Origin: Solen grandis
Taxonomy: Eukaryota; Mollusca; Bivalvia; Adapedonta; Solenidae
Length of the DNA: 64,000 nucleotides
Direction: 5' to 3'
Assembly (NCBI GenBank): GCA_021229015.1
Contig: CM037784.1
Location: 67,859,013 to 67,923,012, forward strand
A program made the translations under genes and the position numbers. Shown in pieces: positions 1 through 12,103 of the stretch (within the stretch, counting starts at the first letter, position 1; each line of letters begins with the position of its first letter). The notes below the pieces were generated by a model that saw only the letters and a list, made by a program, of their open reading frames with translations, was not told where the DNA came from and made no database searches.

Positions 1-154
1 CTCCGAGGGATACATGCGTCACTTCCGGTCCTTGCGGTCAGGGGTTAGCGTCAACGATACAGTGCGTGTTACGGACCACTCTCTCATTAACTGGGTACAT
101 GTTAATCGTATCACGGACAACATACGAAAAACCAGGGCTGCCATATTTGAATGA
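1..154 (+). CDS. possible 3'-terminal exon at window edge, unrecognised
   Basis: The first 154 bases are clearly richer in GC and CpG than the AT-rich DNA that follows. From base 2 a frame stays open for 50 codons to TGA at 152-154 and ends in residues NIRKTRAAIFE. Such a composition step and open frame would fit the last exon of a plus-strand gene that begins left of the window. I do not recognise the peptide. Two other frames (plus frame 3 and a minus frame starting MAALVFRML) are also open here, so the call is weak. It could equally be a piece of an unrecognised repeat. Confidence 0.2.
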   Translation, partial: SEGYMRHFRSLRSGVSVNDTVRVTDHSLINWVHVNRITDNIRKTRAAIFE

Positions 155-1120
155 TTCACAAACAATTTAGCATTTCATTTTTTTTTTTTCTTGTTATTAA
201 TTCCGGGTTTTTAATAATTCAGTTTCATATATCCTGTATAAAATCTAAAGTTATTCTGGGAGTAAAATCCATTCTTACGGTGAAAAGACAGATATAACTT
301 TTCATGATAAGCATTTATCTTTGTTGAAAATGCATAAGAAAATCATATCTGTAGCAGTAAAGAGATGACGTAATCCTTTTGAGCGGGTGACACTTTAACG
401 AATTAAAGGGTAAACATGTAAAGAATAGAATATTTATTCCATTTATTGTCAGATCGAATATGCTATTACCTGTAGTCTTAGAAAATTACATGGCTTCGCC
501 ATTCATGAACGCTTTGTATGACTGCGTATGAAAGAAATCTCAAATACTGTCAAGTGATCAGAATACGGGAAAGAAGAATGATAAAACCTGTATATATGTT
601 GTATATACAAACGTAGTCCAATTAGTGATAAAAGATACATGACCTACAGACTATTGCTCAGTGCATGTTGCAACATTACCATACAATTGTTCAGCCTTAT
701 TCAATTACATATATCTTGATTCGTGAAATGGCGAAATGGCACAAATAAGTTGTTCCTACTAAGATACTGTTGTAAAGTACATCAAAATATGTATAGAGAT
801 TACTTTTTTTTCTCTATGAAATGACTGGACACTTTTTCTGAAGCGACAGGTTTTTCGGCGTCTCAACGACACCTACATAGTTTTACATCAGTTTTATATT
901 AACAAACCATGACTTCAGTATCTGGTTCCATTTCTGGTTATTAAAGATTGCTTGTCGCAAGCGCTTCGCAGTCACGATGTTTAAAACAAAGACATAAGTC
1001 AAATCATATCTTCCATATCTTTCACCGTAGTAGTTAAAGCCGTGGTCACATCTAACCGTCATGCACGTAGTAGTGATTCGTTTGAGCTATTTTATATTCA
1101 GTTGATATAATTACATCTGG
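155..1120. other. AT-rich stretch without recognised features
   Basis: No coding frame of note, no tRNA-like boxes and no clear repeat were seen here. It would include the 3' UTR if the exon at 1-154 is real, but I see no convincing polyadenylation signal close to the stop. Confidence 0.4.
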
Positions 1121-1378
1121 GTCGAATTCCACCAACAATTCTTAGCGCTAAGTAAAACTTAAATTCTTAAGGGCGAATTTCATTAGTCTTGTTTCTCTAA
1201 TAAAAATGCTCAAATGTTTCATTTCTTACCAATTTTTGTAAGTTATTAAGGTTATTATTCATTTCAACAGAGTCATGTATTTGAATTTTTCATAAAATAG
1301 TGATGGTGGAATGTGTATCTAACTAGTTTAAGAATTTAAGTATTACTTAGCGCTAAGTATTGTTGGTGGAATTCGAGC
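1121..1378. mobile_element. 258-bp MITE with ~50-bp terminal inverted repeats
   Basis: The left end (TCGAATTCCACCAACAATTC then TTAGCGCTAAGT) and the right end, read in reverse complement (TCGAATTCCACCAACAATAC then TTAGCGCTAAGT), match over about 50 bases with only a few differences. Each arm contains the small palindrome CTTAGCGCTAAG. The flanks share CTGG (1117-1120 and 1379-1382), a possible 4-bp target-site duplication. The inside is AT-rich and non-coding. This is a non-autonomous DNA transposon; the superfamily is not clear. No second copy was seen in the window. Confidence 0.8.
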
Positions 1379-1694
1379 CTGGATGGTTTTCTCCAAATGT
1401 AATTCTTCAATCTATGGTTATAAGATAATAACAAAGATATATATTTTCTATTTACCGCTCATTTTTGTATTCAAAGCGGCGATACGTAATTTTTACATTC
1501 ATGAGAATTAAACAACTCTGCCCTTTCTCATTTCTTTTACTCATTATCGTATTTTCTTTCAAAAGAATTATCCTAATCATCGATTAAAGAGGAAAAATAC
1601 AATGAAAATCGAAATGATTAATTAATAGGACCCGGCACAGTTTGTAACATTACACTGCCGTCAAGACAGCTGTTGTTTTAAAAACTCTCAATAA

Positions 1695-1872
1695 CCATTT
1701 CACTACGAAATGAGACGTCAACCTACGGAAATCAAAGAGTGTTACCCGAACACCTAATTTATATGCTTTTATATATTACCACACATTGTTCAATGGGAAT
1801 TAAACATGCCCTAGAAATTTTACCCCAGTCACTGAATGGTCTGATTAAATCAGCGAATTATACCGGTAATGC
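1695..1872 (+). repeat. dispersed repeat, copy 1 (partner at 58062-58232)
   Basis: About 180 bases resemble 58062-58232 in the same orientation. Shared landmarks in the same order are CGAAATGAGACGT, AAACATGC, CCAGTCACTGA.TGGTC and AAATTATACCGG. The similarity stops abruptly on both sides. The start and end carry no obvious inverted repeats. It is an old dispersed element of unknown class. A short open frame across it (1739-1975) is not supported as a gene, because the partner copy does not keep it. Confidence 0.6.
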
Positions 1873-2245
1873 CGAACCCCCAGATAAAATGGAATATAAA
1901 TCTGTGCAGTCTCGTGATATTTACAGTGCACCATTTATTCACAATGATAAAAAGTATGTGGAAATATATGATTAAAGGATGCAACAGCTGAATATCTTCA
2001 TGACCAAATCAGATGATAGGTAACGATGACTTGCTCGGAACAATGCAGTTTTGTATTCAAACGTTATATCAATAACGTAGATATATACAAGTCATGTTTC
2101 TCATCTAATGCATATTTCAATAAAAAACGCATGTTTTGAAACAACCGTCTGTTAGAAAGGGAGAAAGAGAGATAGAAAACCTGATTTACACACGATATTA
2201 AAGTACGATGTAGAAAACGATCTTAACTATATAATATAGTCAAGA

Positions 2246-2310
2246 ATTTACTTTCCTAGGGAGAATTACTGTCCTTATACTTGGAGAATTACTGTCCTTA
2301 TACTTGAAGA
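2246..2310. repeat. 25-bp direct duplication
   Basis: GGAGAATTACTGTCCTTATACTT occurs twice in direct succession, followed by a third partial start (GAAGAATT). Confidence 0.6.
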
Positions 2311-2539
2311 ATTCCCGCAAGGTGAATTGATAATTCAATAATGTAAAGCATGTAAGTATGCAATACCATCCCAATCACCCACCAATACATTTTTATACTT
2401 GCATGTGTTCAAAATACTATGTTTATGTGATTTTAATTTCGACCATTTTCTACTTTAAAACTAAAAAAATTATTTCATGCATTATACGTTTAAATAAAAC
2501 AAATTAGGGTTATGCGTACTAATCAATGCATCTGCACAA

Positions 2540-2540
<1 letters not shown>

Positions 2541-2595
<55 letters not shown>
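2541..2595. repeat. (TA)n microsatellite
   Basis: An uninterrupted TA dinucleotide run of about 55 bases. Confidence 0.95.
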
Positions 2596-2597
<2 letters not shown>

Positions 2598-2599
2598 GA

Positions 2600-3260
2600 T
2601 AAATAATTGGCTTAAGTAAAAACTCTTATGTAAATAAGGAAATTCCTCGCTTTGATGACACTCTGCATACAAATAGAGGTACAAATGATACTCTCTATGT
2701 AAATTCGCCTGTTGTCATAGAAAATCAATATGTCTATTGATGGCACATTTACGCCAGAAACTACGTACATTTATTGCGTATTTAAAAATGTATTACTAAA
2801 TAAGACTAATACATGTCTCAAGTCTACTTCTTCATATCTTTATCAGGAATCATCAAAAATTAATCCCTAATATATATATCTACAGGATGGATTGTTTCCA
2901 AAATAATATTTACAAGTATGTTTTCTTCTTCAGCAACTTAGTAAGATAGCCATGAGTGTATTTAACCCTTTACTCAATAGCGACTCATTCTGACACATAG
3001 CCAAAGAGAGCAGACTTAGAGTTTCATCTACATATATTACAATTTCTGAAAAATAAAGAAAAATCTGCTGTTTCATATACCATTTTATGTTCAGTTAATT
3101 AATATTCATGAAATCATAAATTTATACATTAATATTCATGAGGGATGGGGTTAAAATTTAAATATGACATTAAGTAGTTGTATGTGTCAACGTCACTATT
3201 AGTACCAACGAGGAGATTTTCATAAGTCATGCCACTTTTTATTCAATTGTTGTTCAAAAA
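2600..3260. other. no feature recognised
   Basis: AT-rich sequence with no coding frame, repeat or RNA-like structure that I can support. Confidence 0.4.
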
Positions 3261-3399
3261 ATTCTATATAAAGAACATTAGGAAACTATTAAAGCCCAAA
3301 GGAGTCTCATTTTTCAAGGGAAAAACTTTGATTAAACAATTATGGTAGACAGATATTAGGTGAATATTTGTGCCAACATGTTGTGCACTTGTGAAATAA

Positions 3400-3535
3400 A
3401 GGAATAAAGATAAATGAGAAATTATAAATGATGATTTATTAAGACGTAGGACAGGATATGGTTCCCTGGGAGTTGAATCCAGTCCTCTTGGTAGTACACC
3501 AAAATGTTGCATTAAACCACTGACCTGGTATCCAT
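3400..3535 (-). mobile_element. degenerate tRNA-derived SINE head
   Basis: On the minus strand, 3530 downward, there is a box-A-like stretch (GGTCAGTGGTTTAATGC) followed about 30 bases later by a box-B-like stretch (GGATTCAACTCC). The spacing fits an RNA polymerase III internal promoter. The acceptor arm does not pair, so this is a decayed SINE head rather than a tRNA gene. Its 3' limit is uncertain. Confidence 0.4.
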
Positions 3536-4139
3536 AGACATCAATTTGATAAAATTTTAAAAATGACCACCTGTTGTGATTAGTGCAGAAGGTAATAAGA
3601 TAGAACACAAGGTGATTAAACCCCCCACCACGAACCCTACATTGTCTTCACGTGAGTAGGACAGGACAGAACTGGACTGATTCCTATGTGTAGCAGTGTT
3701 TTTAAAATGTCAACGAAAAAAAGAAAACAAAACACGTAACTGATCAACAGTACCATTTGGATACAAACTAACCAAGGATGATATATGTTTAATTACATAT
3801 AGTTATATTTTAATTCTCCCCACCAACCTTATGGCCTTAATATGTTTACCCATTATGCTTTAAAGAATGCATGTCTGTAAACTTAAGACAACACTGTTTA
3901 TACATTTGATGAAGTAAAGTCTCTTCTTTTTTATTACCACCCAACATAACTCAAAGAATATCCAAAGACAGTGCGATTCATTTTTCTGAATGCTGGATTA
4001 TACACTATTAACTATTACTATTATAATTTTCAGTGTTAAAATAAAACATGCAAAATACGGCAATTAGCCCAGACTTTATCAAAACCAAAACAGTGCAAAA
4101 AGATATTTAGAGTGAACTGCCTAATGAAATGATTTTTTT

Positions 4140-4760
4140 TTTTTTGTTGTTGTTGTTGTTGTTGTTTTGTTATTTATAGTAAACATGTAATTTTTTACTT
4201 TTTATGATATAATGCACATTAATTCATTTATTTTATTTTTTTGGATAGTAAACAAAATTTAGTAAAACCAAGTTTTAAGTGAAAGTTATGGAGAATATAC
4301 CATAATGAAAACCTTAACTAACACGGATGTTGATGAGAGTATCATGTCGGATTTGAATTGTGGCAATCTATTAATGCCAAAACTAGATTGCCCATTACTG
4401 CAATACGATATATCACGTAGGGTAGAGCAAATGTTTTCTTCTATTTATTATTCTTGTAGGATGTTTATAAATAATTGTTTACATACTCTGATATAATGCA
4501 CATAAATCCATTATTATTGCAAAAGTCCTTTTATGAGTAGAAGGTTTTTTTTAATATTAATCTGTACTTTGAAAGGATCCCAGCTCAGATATGTATTTTA
4601 TAGTGCTTTCAATATGGTTTTAGTGGAATGGTTTTTACCATTTTTGAAAAAGTGGAGTAATCTGTGAAGAATGTTTTTTATCAACGCTTGAATTCTACTG
4701 ATTTGGAAGTTCTTTTCAATGTAATTTGAAATAGTTTGTTAACATCGTAAATAGTGCCAC
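4140..4760. other. (TTG)n run and AT-rich DNA, no gene recognised
   Basis: A short GTT/TTG run lies at about 4146-4166. An open frame at 4305-4496 shows no recognisable motif and lies in AT-rich DNA; I do not call it a gene. Confidence 0.4.
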
Positions 4761-4777
4761 ACACTTTTTCAAATTTG

Positions 4778-4852
4778 TAGCCTGACCGGGACTCGAACCC
4801 AGGGCCTCAGGACTACCGTTCCTGCGCTCTACCACTGAGCTATCGAGACACT
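4778..4852 (-). mobile_element. tRNA-like SINE head with intact A and B boxes
   Basis: On the minus strand the sequence reads GATAGCTCAGTGGTAGAGCG (box A region), an anticodon-like arm, then GGGTTCGAGTCCCGG (box B region), over about 73 bases. These are strong polymerase III promoter boxes. The two ends (GTCTCGA and CAGGCT) cannot pair as an acceptor stem, which argues against a functional tRNA and for a tRNA-derived SINE head. Confidence 0.6.
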
Positions 4853-4859
4853 CATGTCT

Positions 4860-5575
4860 TATTGCCTATTGATTTATCACGAAATACCTGTACCCGGCTA
4901 CATCTCATCCAAAATTTATAGACCTTAATGTTTATCATATAGTTCTTGTAGATCGTCCCCTACAGGTCAGCCTGAGATTATATAAGTCCTCAGTTGACGT
5001 GTGTCGCCACGTGGAGGCATGGTATAGGGCTTGACCATGGAGAGGCTATATACTGGCAGGGGAGACTGATGTTCCTTTTTCGCCGGAAACTGGCTAGCCA
5101 GCGGTGGATGCTAAAGCACACCACACCAGACACGTCACATGGCCCATTTTGACACACACACAATAGCTCAGAACCTGAGGGACGTTATCAATCGAAACTG
5201 ATATCTGTGAACCCCAAACACAGAGAACTCTAAACTTTTATTTCTGAACATTGTGTACCACTTTTTAAGACAATGACGGGTCGAGTCGTGCCACTTTTTC
5301 AGACATTGACAGGTCTATGAATAAGCTGAAGAAGAAACATAAGTTATGTAATAATGAAACAACAACAACAAAAAAACAAGAAAGGACAATACTTTTAGAG
5401 AAAAAATGTTTGGAAAAACAAGCAAAAAAAAAAGAAGATCCTTTAATGAAAAAAATAAAGAAAAAAAACAGATTCAGAAAAAATAAAAACAGAAAAAAAA
5501 ATAAACAAAAAGACAATTTGAAGAAAAGAAATTAACGTACGAAGAGACCAAAAATTAATGCAGATATATCTTAAA
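4860..5575. other. GC-richer stretch then short duplications and A-rich tract
   Basis: About 4920-5220 has higher GC than its surroundings but no frame I can assign. At 5253-5313 the phrase CCACTTTTT.AGACA.TGAC.GGTC is repeated in tandem. About 5340-5530 is an A-rich tract whose lysine-rich reading frames are composition artefacts. Confidence 0.4.
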
Positions 5576-5579
5576 TCGA

Positions 5580-8225
5580 ACAAAGGTTTGCCCAATTCCA
5601 TAAGTAGTAAGAAACTGGGGGTGACCTGGATTATTTCATTAGCTACGTATGAAGACCCATGAAATAGGGGGTGAGCTGGACTATTTCAGTAACTACATAT
5701 AAGGACCCCTAAAATATGAGAATATAACTAAATTTAAACAAATTTTGCCCATCTTTATAAGTAGTAAGAAATAGAGGATGAGTTGGACTTTTTCAGTACT
5801 ACATATGAAAACCCCAAAAGCATGAGAATATAACTACACTTAAACAAATTTTGTCCTACTTCATGAGTAGTAAGAAATAGAGGGTTAGCTGACCTATTTC
5901 AGTAAATACGTATGAAGACCCAAAACCTATAAGAATATAACTACACTTACACAAATTTTGCCTATTTCCTAAAAACTAAGAAATAGGAGGTGAGCTGGCC
6001 TATTTCAGTAACTACATATGAAGACCCCGAAAATATGAGAATAAAACTACACTAAAACAAATTTTGCCCAATTAAAAAAATAGGGGTAGCTGGCTATTTC
6101 AGTAAATACATATGAAACCCAAAATATAAGAATAAACTACACTAACAATTTTGCCCCTTCATTTATAAGAAATGGGGGATGAGCTGACCTATTTCAGTAA
6201 CTACATATGAAGACCCCGAAAATATGAGAATAAAACTACACTAAAACAAATTTTGCCCAACTTCATAATTAGTAAGAAATAGGGGATGAGCTGGACTATT
6301 TCAGTAAATACATATGAATACCCAAAACCTATAAGAATATAACTACACTTAATCAATTTTTGCCCTTCTTCATTGGTATTAAGAAATGGGGGATGAGCTG
6401 TTCTATTTCAGTTACTACATATGAAGACCCCAAAATATGAGAGTATAAATACACTTAATAAAAATTTTCCAACTTCATAAGTAGTGAGAAATAGGAGGTG
6501 AGCTGGCCTATTTCGAACACTACATATGAAAACCAAAAAATATGAAAATGTAATTACACTTTAACAAATTTTGCCCAACTGCATAAGTAGTGAGAAATAG
6601 GAGGTGGGCTGGCCTATTTCAGAAACTACATATGAATACCCAAAAAGTATGAGAATAAAACAAATAAATTTTTCCCAACTTCATAAGTAGTAAGAAATAG
6701 AGGGTGAGCAGGACTATTTCAGTTACTACATATGAAGACCCAAACAGTATGAGAATATAACTTCACTTAAACAAATTTTGCCCAACTTCAAAAGTAGTAA
6801 AAAATAGGGGGTGGGCTGGACTATTTCAGTTACTACGTATGAAGACCTCAAAATTATGAGTATAAAACTACACTTAAACAAGTTTTACCCTATATCATAA
6901 ATAGTAAGAAATAGGGGGTGAGCTGGACTATTTCGGACACTACATATGAAAACCAAAAAAATATGAAAATGTAACTACACTTAAACAAATTTTGCCCAAC
7001 TGCATAAGTAGTATTAAATAGGGGTGAGCTTGCCTATTTCAGTAACTACGTATGAAGACCCAAAAGTATGAGAATAAAACTACACTTAAACAAAGTTTGC
7101 CCTACATCATCAGTAGTAAGAAATGGGGGATGAGCCGGACTATTTCAGTAAATACATATGAAGACCACAAAAGTATGAGAACATAACTACACTTAAATTT
7201 TTTTTTCATTACTTCATAAGTAGAAAGAAATAGGGGGGACCTGGAATATTTCAATAACTACATATGAAGACACCAAAAGTATGAAATTATAACTCCACTT
7301 AAACAAATTTCGCCCAATTTCATCAGTAGTAAGAAATAGGGGATGAGCTGGACTATTTTAGTTAATACATATGAAGACCACAAAAGTATGAGAACATAAC
7401 TACACTTAAACAAATTTTTCATTACTTCATAAGTAGTAAGAAATAGGGGGTGAGCTGGACTATTTCGGACACTACATATGAAAACCAAAAAATATGAAAA
7501 TGTAATTACACTTAAACAAATTTTGCCCAACTGCATAAGTAGTATGAAATAGGGGGTGAGCTTGCCTATTTCAGTAACTACGTATGAAGACCCAAAAGTA
7601 TAAGAATAAAACTACACTTAAACAAATTTTGCCCTACATCATCAGTAGTAAGAAATAGGGGATGAGCTGGACTATTTCAGTTAATACATATGAATACCAA
7701 AAAGTATGAGAACATAACTACACTTAAACAAATTTTGCCATACTTCATAAGTAGAAAGAAATAGGGGGGACCTGAAATATTTTAATAACTACATATGAAG
7801 ACACCAAAATATGAAAATGTAATTACACTTAAACAAATTTTGCCCAACTGCATAAGTAGTATGAAATAGGGGGTGAGCTTGCCTATTTCGAACTACATAT
7901 GAAGACCAAAAAATATGAAAATAATTACACTTAAACAAATTTTGCCCAACTGCAAAGTAGAGAAATAGGGGGTGAGCTTGCCTATTTCGTAACTACGTAT
8001 GAAGACCCAAAAGTATAAGAATAAAACTACACTTAAACAAATTTTGCCCTACATCATCAGTAGTAAGAAATAGGGGATGAGCTGGACTATTTCAGTTAAT
8101 ACATATGAATACCACAAGAATATGAGAACATAACTACACTTAAACAAATTTTGCCGTACTTTATAAGTAGTTTAAAATAATAATAAACCAAAAATATGAG
8201 AATAAAACTCATTTAAACAAATAAA
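5580..8225. repeat. ~107-bp tandem satellite, array A
   Basis: The unit contains, in order, AGTAGTAAGAAATAGGGG, GTGAGCTGGACTATTTCAGT, ACTACATATGAAGACCC, AAAGTATGAGAATA, ACTACACTTAAACAAATTTT and GCCCAACTTCATA. Successive AGTAGTAAGAAA starts are mostly about 107 bases apart (for example 5760 and 5867). Monomers differ by substitutions and internal deletions (for example around 6080-6180). Two classes are interleaved: one reads TTTCAGTAACTACATATGAAG, the other TTTCGGACACTACATATGAA with AACCAAAAAATATGAAAATG. Open frames crossing it are by-products of the period. The array continues in array B after an insertion. Confidence 0.9.
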
Positions 8226-8350
8226 GGGCTAGGTTCACTAAGGCTAAAAATGTGCCCTGTTTCGGAAATTCGTGAAAATATCAGAAGAGGTACATATTTA
8301 TATGTTTTATCAAAAACAACAAAAATTTTGTTGATAATTTCCTTTATTTG

Positions 8351-8364
8351 GTTACCATAGCAAC
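8351..8364. promoter_or_regulatory. X-box-like palindrome 1 (RFX-type)
   Basis: GTTACCATAGCAAC is a full imperfect palindrome that fits the RFX-factor X-box (two GTTRCC/GGYAAC halves around two bases). Two related sites lie at 8514-8528 and 8862-8876. Binding is inferred from motif only. Confidence 0.4.
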
Positions 8365-8513
8365 CAAATGACATAAATCATTTTTTTCTGTTTAAATCGG
8401 TATTTTTTTATTTTTGCCAACATATCATTACATACAGTATGTAATTAAAGATGATATAGCTTTAAACATTTCTTAGGTGGAATTTTAAAACATGCATGCA
8501 CAAATACATTATG

Positions 8514-8528
8514 GCATTTCCATGGCAA
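8514..8528. promoter_or_regulatory. X-box-like motif 2 (weaker)
   Basis: ATTTCCATGGCAAC keeps the right half of the X-box (CCATGGCAAC) and only part of the left half. Confidence 0.25.
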
Positions 8529-8861
8529 CTATACAATTAATCATATTTTGCAACACCGCAAAACACTTTGAATCATTAGAATGTTAATGTCAATTCTATT
8601 TCTATCAATTTTATATAGTAATGTAAATGTACATACTGGCAGTCATAATTTAACAAAAAGCGCCAATAAATATATAATATAATATCAGTGTTGCTATAGA
8701 AACACTTAAAAGTTTGAAAATCAACAATTACTTATGTACTGAACTCATTAACAAACATTGGCATCCTTTTTTGCATAAAAACTATTGAACATTAAGATCA
8801 TTATTTATTATTATATAACGTTTCCCCGACTATAAATTGTAACATGTCATCTCATTATCTT

Positions 8862-8876
8862 GTTTCCATAGCAACC
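8862..8876. promoter_or_regulatory. X-box-like motif 3
   Basis: GTTTCCATAGCAACC matches the RFX X-box consensus well. It is in the same 2-kb element as the other two. Confidence 0.35.
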
Positions 8877-9297
8877 GTACTTGTGCTTAAAACATATAAT
8901 AATGTATGCTAGTACTGTTAAAATAGGCCTTTAAAATTTGGGCAAAGTGGATTTAATTGTATCATGTACAATAATCATTACAAAAAATGTCAAAGTATAA
9001 CCTTAACATACACTCAGTAAATGACTATTAAAGAAATGATATCTAGCTTTGATAGGATGAATGTGATGTACACATATTTGAACCTACATATAAATGAAAA
9101 ATATTGATTATGTTTCATAAACATCTGATCATAACTGCAGCATCTTGACTATCAACAACTTATTGTTGATGACGGACATTCAACGATCAGAAAAGTTCAT
9201 CAAAATGGGTATTCTTCAATCATTAATAAAATGATGACTTTTGGTACTTCATTGTTGTGAAGTTTTTGGCCCTATGAAATAATGTTAGGATGTGTAT

Positions 9298-9493
9298 CTA
9301 TTCCTCCACTAAACTGTCTTCAGAGTCTGAGTCTGAGGAATCAATTGTTTCTGGAGTTGCCGCCGCATCCTCCAGAAACTCCCCCCAGTCCTTCACTCCA
9401 TACACATCACTATCTGTGTGGACAGCTACACCAAGGTACCAAAGGACTGCGGCAATATTGAAACAGTGCGAGTGACTTCCCTTGATTTTTGGT
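9298..9493 (-). pseudogene. C-terminal end of an unrecognised protein (probable transposase remnant)
   Basis: On the minus strand an open frame runs from a TAA near 9496 to TAG at 9300-9298. It reads in part HCFNIAAVLWYLGVAVHTD, then YGVKDWGEFLEDAA, and ends in an acidic Ser/Asp/Glu tail (SSDSDSEDSLVEE). Base composition is clearly richer in GC than around it, and the acidic terminus just before the stop looks like a real protein end. There is no start codon and no upstream coding sequence that I can follow. Its place inside the 8226-10226 element suggests the tail of that element's transposase, but I do not recognise the family. A host exon carried by the element is the alternative. Confidence 0.45.
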
Positions 9494-10226
9494 TAAAGCA
9501 CACTAAAAGTTGATGAATAAAGATATGTTTTCTTCCACACAGAATAAGTATTTTAAGTGCTGCATTCTTTGTTAGGTTTATTTATTTATTTTTTATTTAT
9601 CTACTGAATGTTTTTCATCAACATGAGCGATACACATATGACATTATTTTATCTACTGTTAACATACGTTCGGATAGAAATAATTCGGACACGAGGACGG
9701 GTAAATACAAATATCAGGAGAATGCAAGGACCGTTTCCACGGCATTCTTGTGCATTTATGATTAGTATTTTATATTAAAATTACTACTGTCTGGGTTTCA
9801 TAATAATAACAATATTAATTTCACGGAAAAATGAATTGATATCAATTGACATTTTTTCTTTGTTAAAAAAGCCAATTTTATAAATCATTTTTCTTAGGTA
9901 CGAAGAGCCAAACCCGACACGACCATATTTCAAGACTCAATTCACAATACATTTGACATCATTATCTGAAAAGGAGAAATTGTCTCGAATGGCTCTTCAT
10001 ATTTATTTTTAAACAAATATTGCAACAAATACTCTAAAATTAACCATTTTGCTATGTATTATATGGTATAAGCTTCTTTCTTTATATAAGGGTACTTCTA
10101 ATGTACTATTTTGCCTTTTTCATATAGAAAATAAGTCATATTTTATAAAGGAATTTATTTTTCAGGAAATAAATAAGATTTTATATTTGCAAAATCACAG
10201 GGCAGAAATACAAGGTTTGTGAGCCC

Positions 10227-11812
10227 TTTTTCCCAACTTTATAAGTAGTAAGAATAAGGGGGAGAGCTAGCCTATTTCAGTTACTATATATGAAGACGCC
10301 AACAGTATGAGAATATAACTCCACTTAAACAAATGTCGCCCAACTTCATCAGTAGTAACAAATATAGGATGAGCTGGACTATTTCAGTTACTACATATGA
10401 AGACCCCAAAATATGAATGTATAACTACACTTAATAAAATTTTTCCACCTTCATAAGTAGTAAGAAATAGGGGGTGAGCTGGATTATTTCGGACACTACA
10501 TATGAAAACTAAAAAATATGAAAAGGTAATTACACTGAAACAAATTTTGACCAACTGCATAAGTAGGATGAAATAGCGGGTGAGCTGGCCTATTTCAGTT
10601 ACTACATATCAAGACCCCGAAAGTATGAGAATAAAATTACATTAAAACTAATTTTGCCCAACTTCATAAGTAGTGAGAAATAGGGGGTGAGCTGGACTCT
10701 TTCGGACACTACATATGAAAACCAAAAAATATGAAAATGTAATTACACTAAAACAAATTTTGCCCAACTGCATAAGTAGTATGAAATAGGGGGGTGAGCT
10801 TGCCTATTTCAGTAACTACGTATGAAGACCCAAAAGTATGAGAACATAACTACACTTAAACATATTTTGCCCTATTTCACAAGTAGAAAGAAATATGGGG
10901 GACCTGGAATATTTCAATAACTACATATGAAGACATCAAAAGTATGAATTTATATTACATTAAACTTATTTCGCCCAATTTCATAAGAAGTAAGAAATAG
11001 GAGGTGAGCTGGCCTATTTCAGAAACTACATATGAAGACCATAAAAGTATGAGAATAAAACTTCATTTAAACAAATAAATTTTTACCAACTTTATTAGTA
11101 AGAAATAGGGGGTCAGCTAGCCTATTTCAGTAACTACATATGAAGACCCAAAACCTATAAGAATATAACTACACTTACACAAATTTTACCCTATTTCGTA
11201 AAAACTAAGAAATAGGGGGTGAGCTGGCCTATTTCAGTAACTACATATGAAGACCCCGAAAGCATGAGAATAAAACAACACTAAAACAAATTTTACCCAA
11301 CTTCATAATTAGTAAGAAATAGGGGATGAGCTGGACTATTTCAGTAACTACATATGAAGACCCAAAACCTATAAAATATAACTACACTAACAATTTTTCC
11401 CTTTTCTAAATAAGAAATGGGGGTGAGCTGACCTATTTCAGTTACTACATATGAAGACCCAAAAGGGGTGAGCTGACTATTTCGACTACATATGAAACCA
11501 AAATTGAATGTAATACACTTAAAAATTTTCCAATCAAAGGGGTTTTATGAAACCAAAGTATGAGAATAAAACTACACTTAAACAAAGTTTGCCCTACATA
11601 ATTAGCAGTAAGAAATAGGGGATGAGCTGCACTATTTCAGTTAATACATGTGAATACCACAAAAATATGAGAACATAACTACACTTAAATAAATTTTGCC
11701 CTACTTCATAAGTAGAAAGAAATAGGGGGGACCTGGAATATTTTAGTAACTACATATGAAGACACCAAAAGTATGAAATTATAACTACACTTAAACTTAT
11801 TTCGCCCAATTT
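10227..11812. repeat. ~107-bp tandem satellite, array B
   Basis: Same monomers and same orientation as 5580-8225, including both the CAGTAACTACATATG and the CGGACACTACATATG classes. It begins exactly where the inserted element ends. Around 11460-11545 several monomers are shortened by deletion. The array ends at GCCCAATTTATGGCC, where unrelated sequence starts. Confidence 0.9.
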
Positions 11813-12103
11813 ATGGCCTTTTACACGAGGGCGACCATTTTGTTTACATATTTGGGTTGCCTTGTGTACTGTAATGTACTGTACTATATTAATAAAGAAT
11901 AGAATTGAAACACAATTAAATTATTGTCATCACTTGTTTAGCTAGTAATATCATATATATGATATAAGTAAAACGTTTATTTTGCAATTTATATGACTAA
12001 TACATATCTGTAAACTTATATTTTTCGAAAATTCTACAATTGGGATTAAATTTGTATTTTTGATGTAACTTCCTTATACTTTAATCAATTTTAAAACTCT
12101 AAG

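Larger units (their letters stand above)
8226..10226. mobile_element. 2.0-kb DNA transposon remnant inserted in the satellite
   Basis: The satellite stops at GGGCT (8226) and resumes after GAGCCC (10226). The ends form imperfect inverted repeats: left GGGCT..CACTAAGG then TGCCCTG; right, in reverse complement, GGGCTCACAAACCTT then TGCCCTG. Flanks AAACAAATAAA and TTTTTCCCAAC rejoin into a satellite variant (AAACAAATAAATTTTTCCC) seen uninterrupted elsewhere in both arrays. The inside is non-satellite, AT-rich and carries the C-terminal end of an unrecognised protein on the minus strand (9298-9493). Superfamily unknown; no clear target duplication. Confidence 0.65.

Noticed and set aside
4778..4852. 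Functional tRNA gene
   Set aside because: Box A and box B are good, but the acceptor stem does not pair; a SINE head fits better.
5580..8225. Small genes in the satellite (for example 7258-7536 on the minus strand)
   Set aside because: Frames follow the repeat period and are broken in neighbouring monomers.
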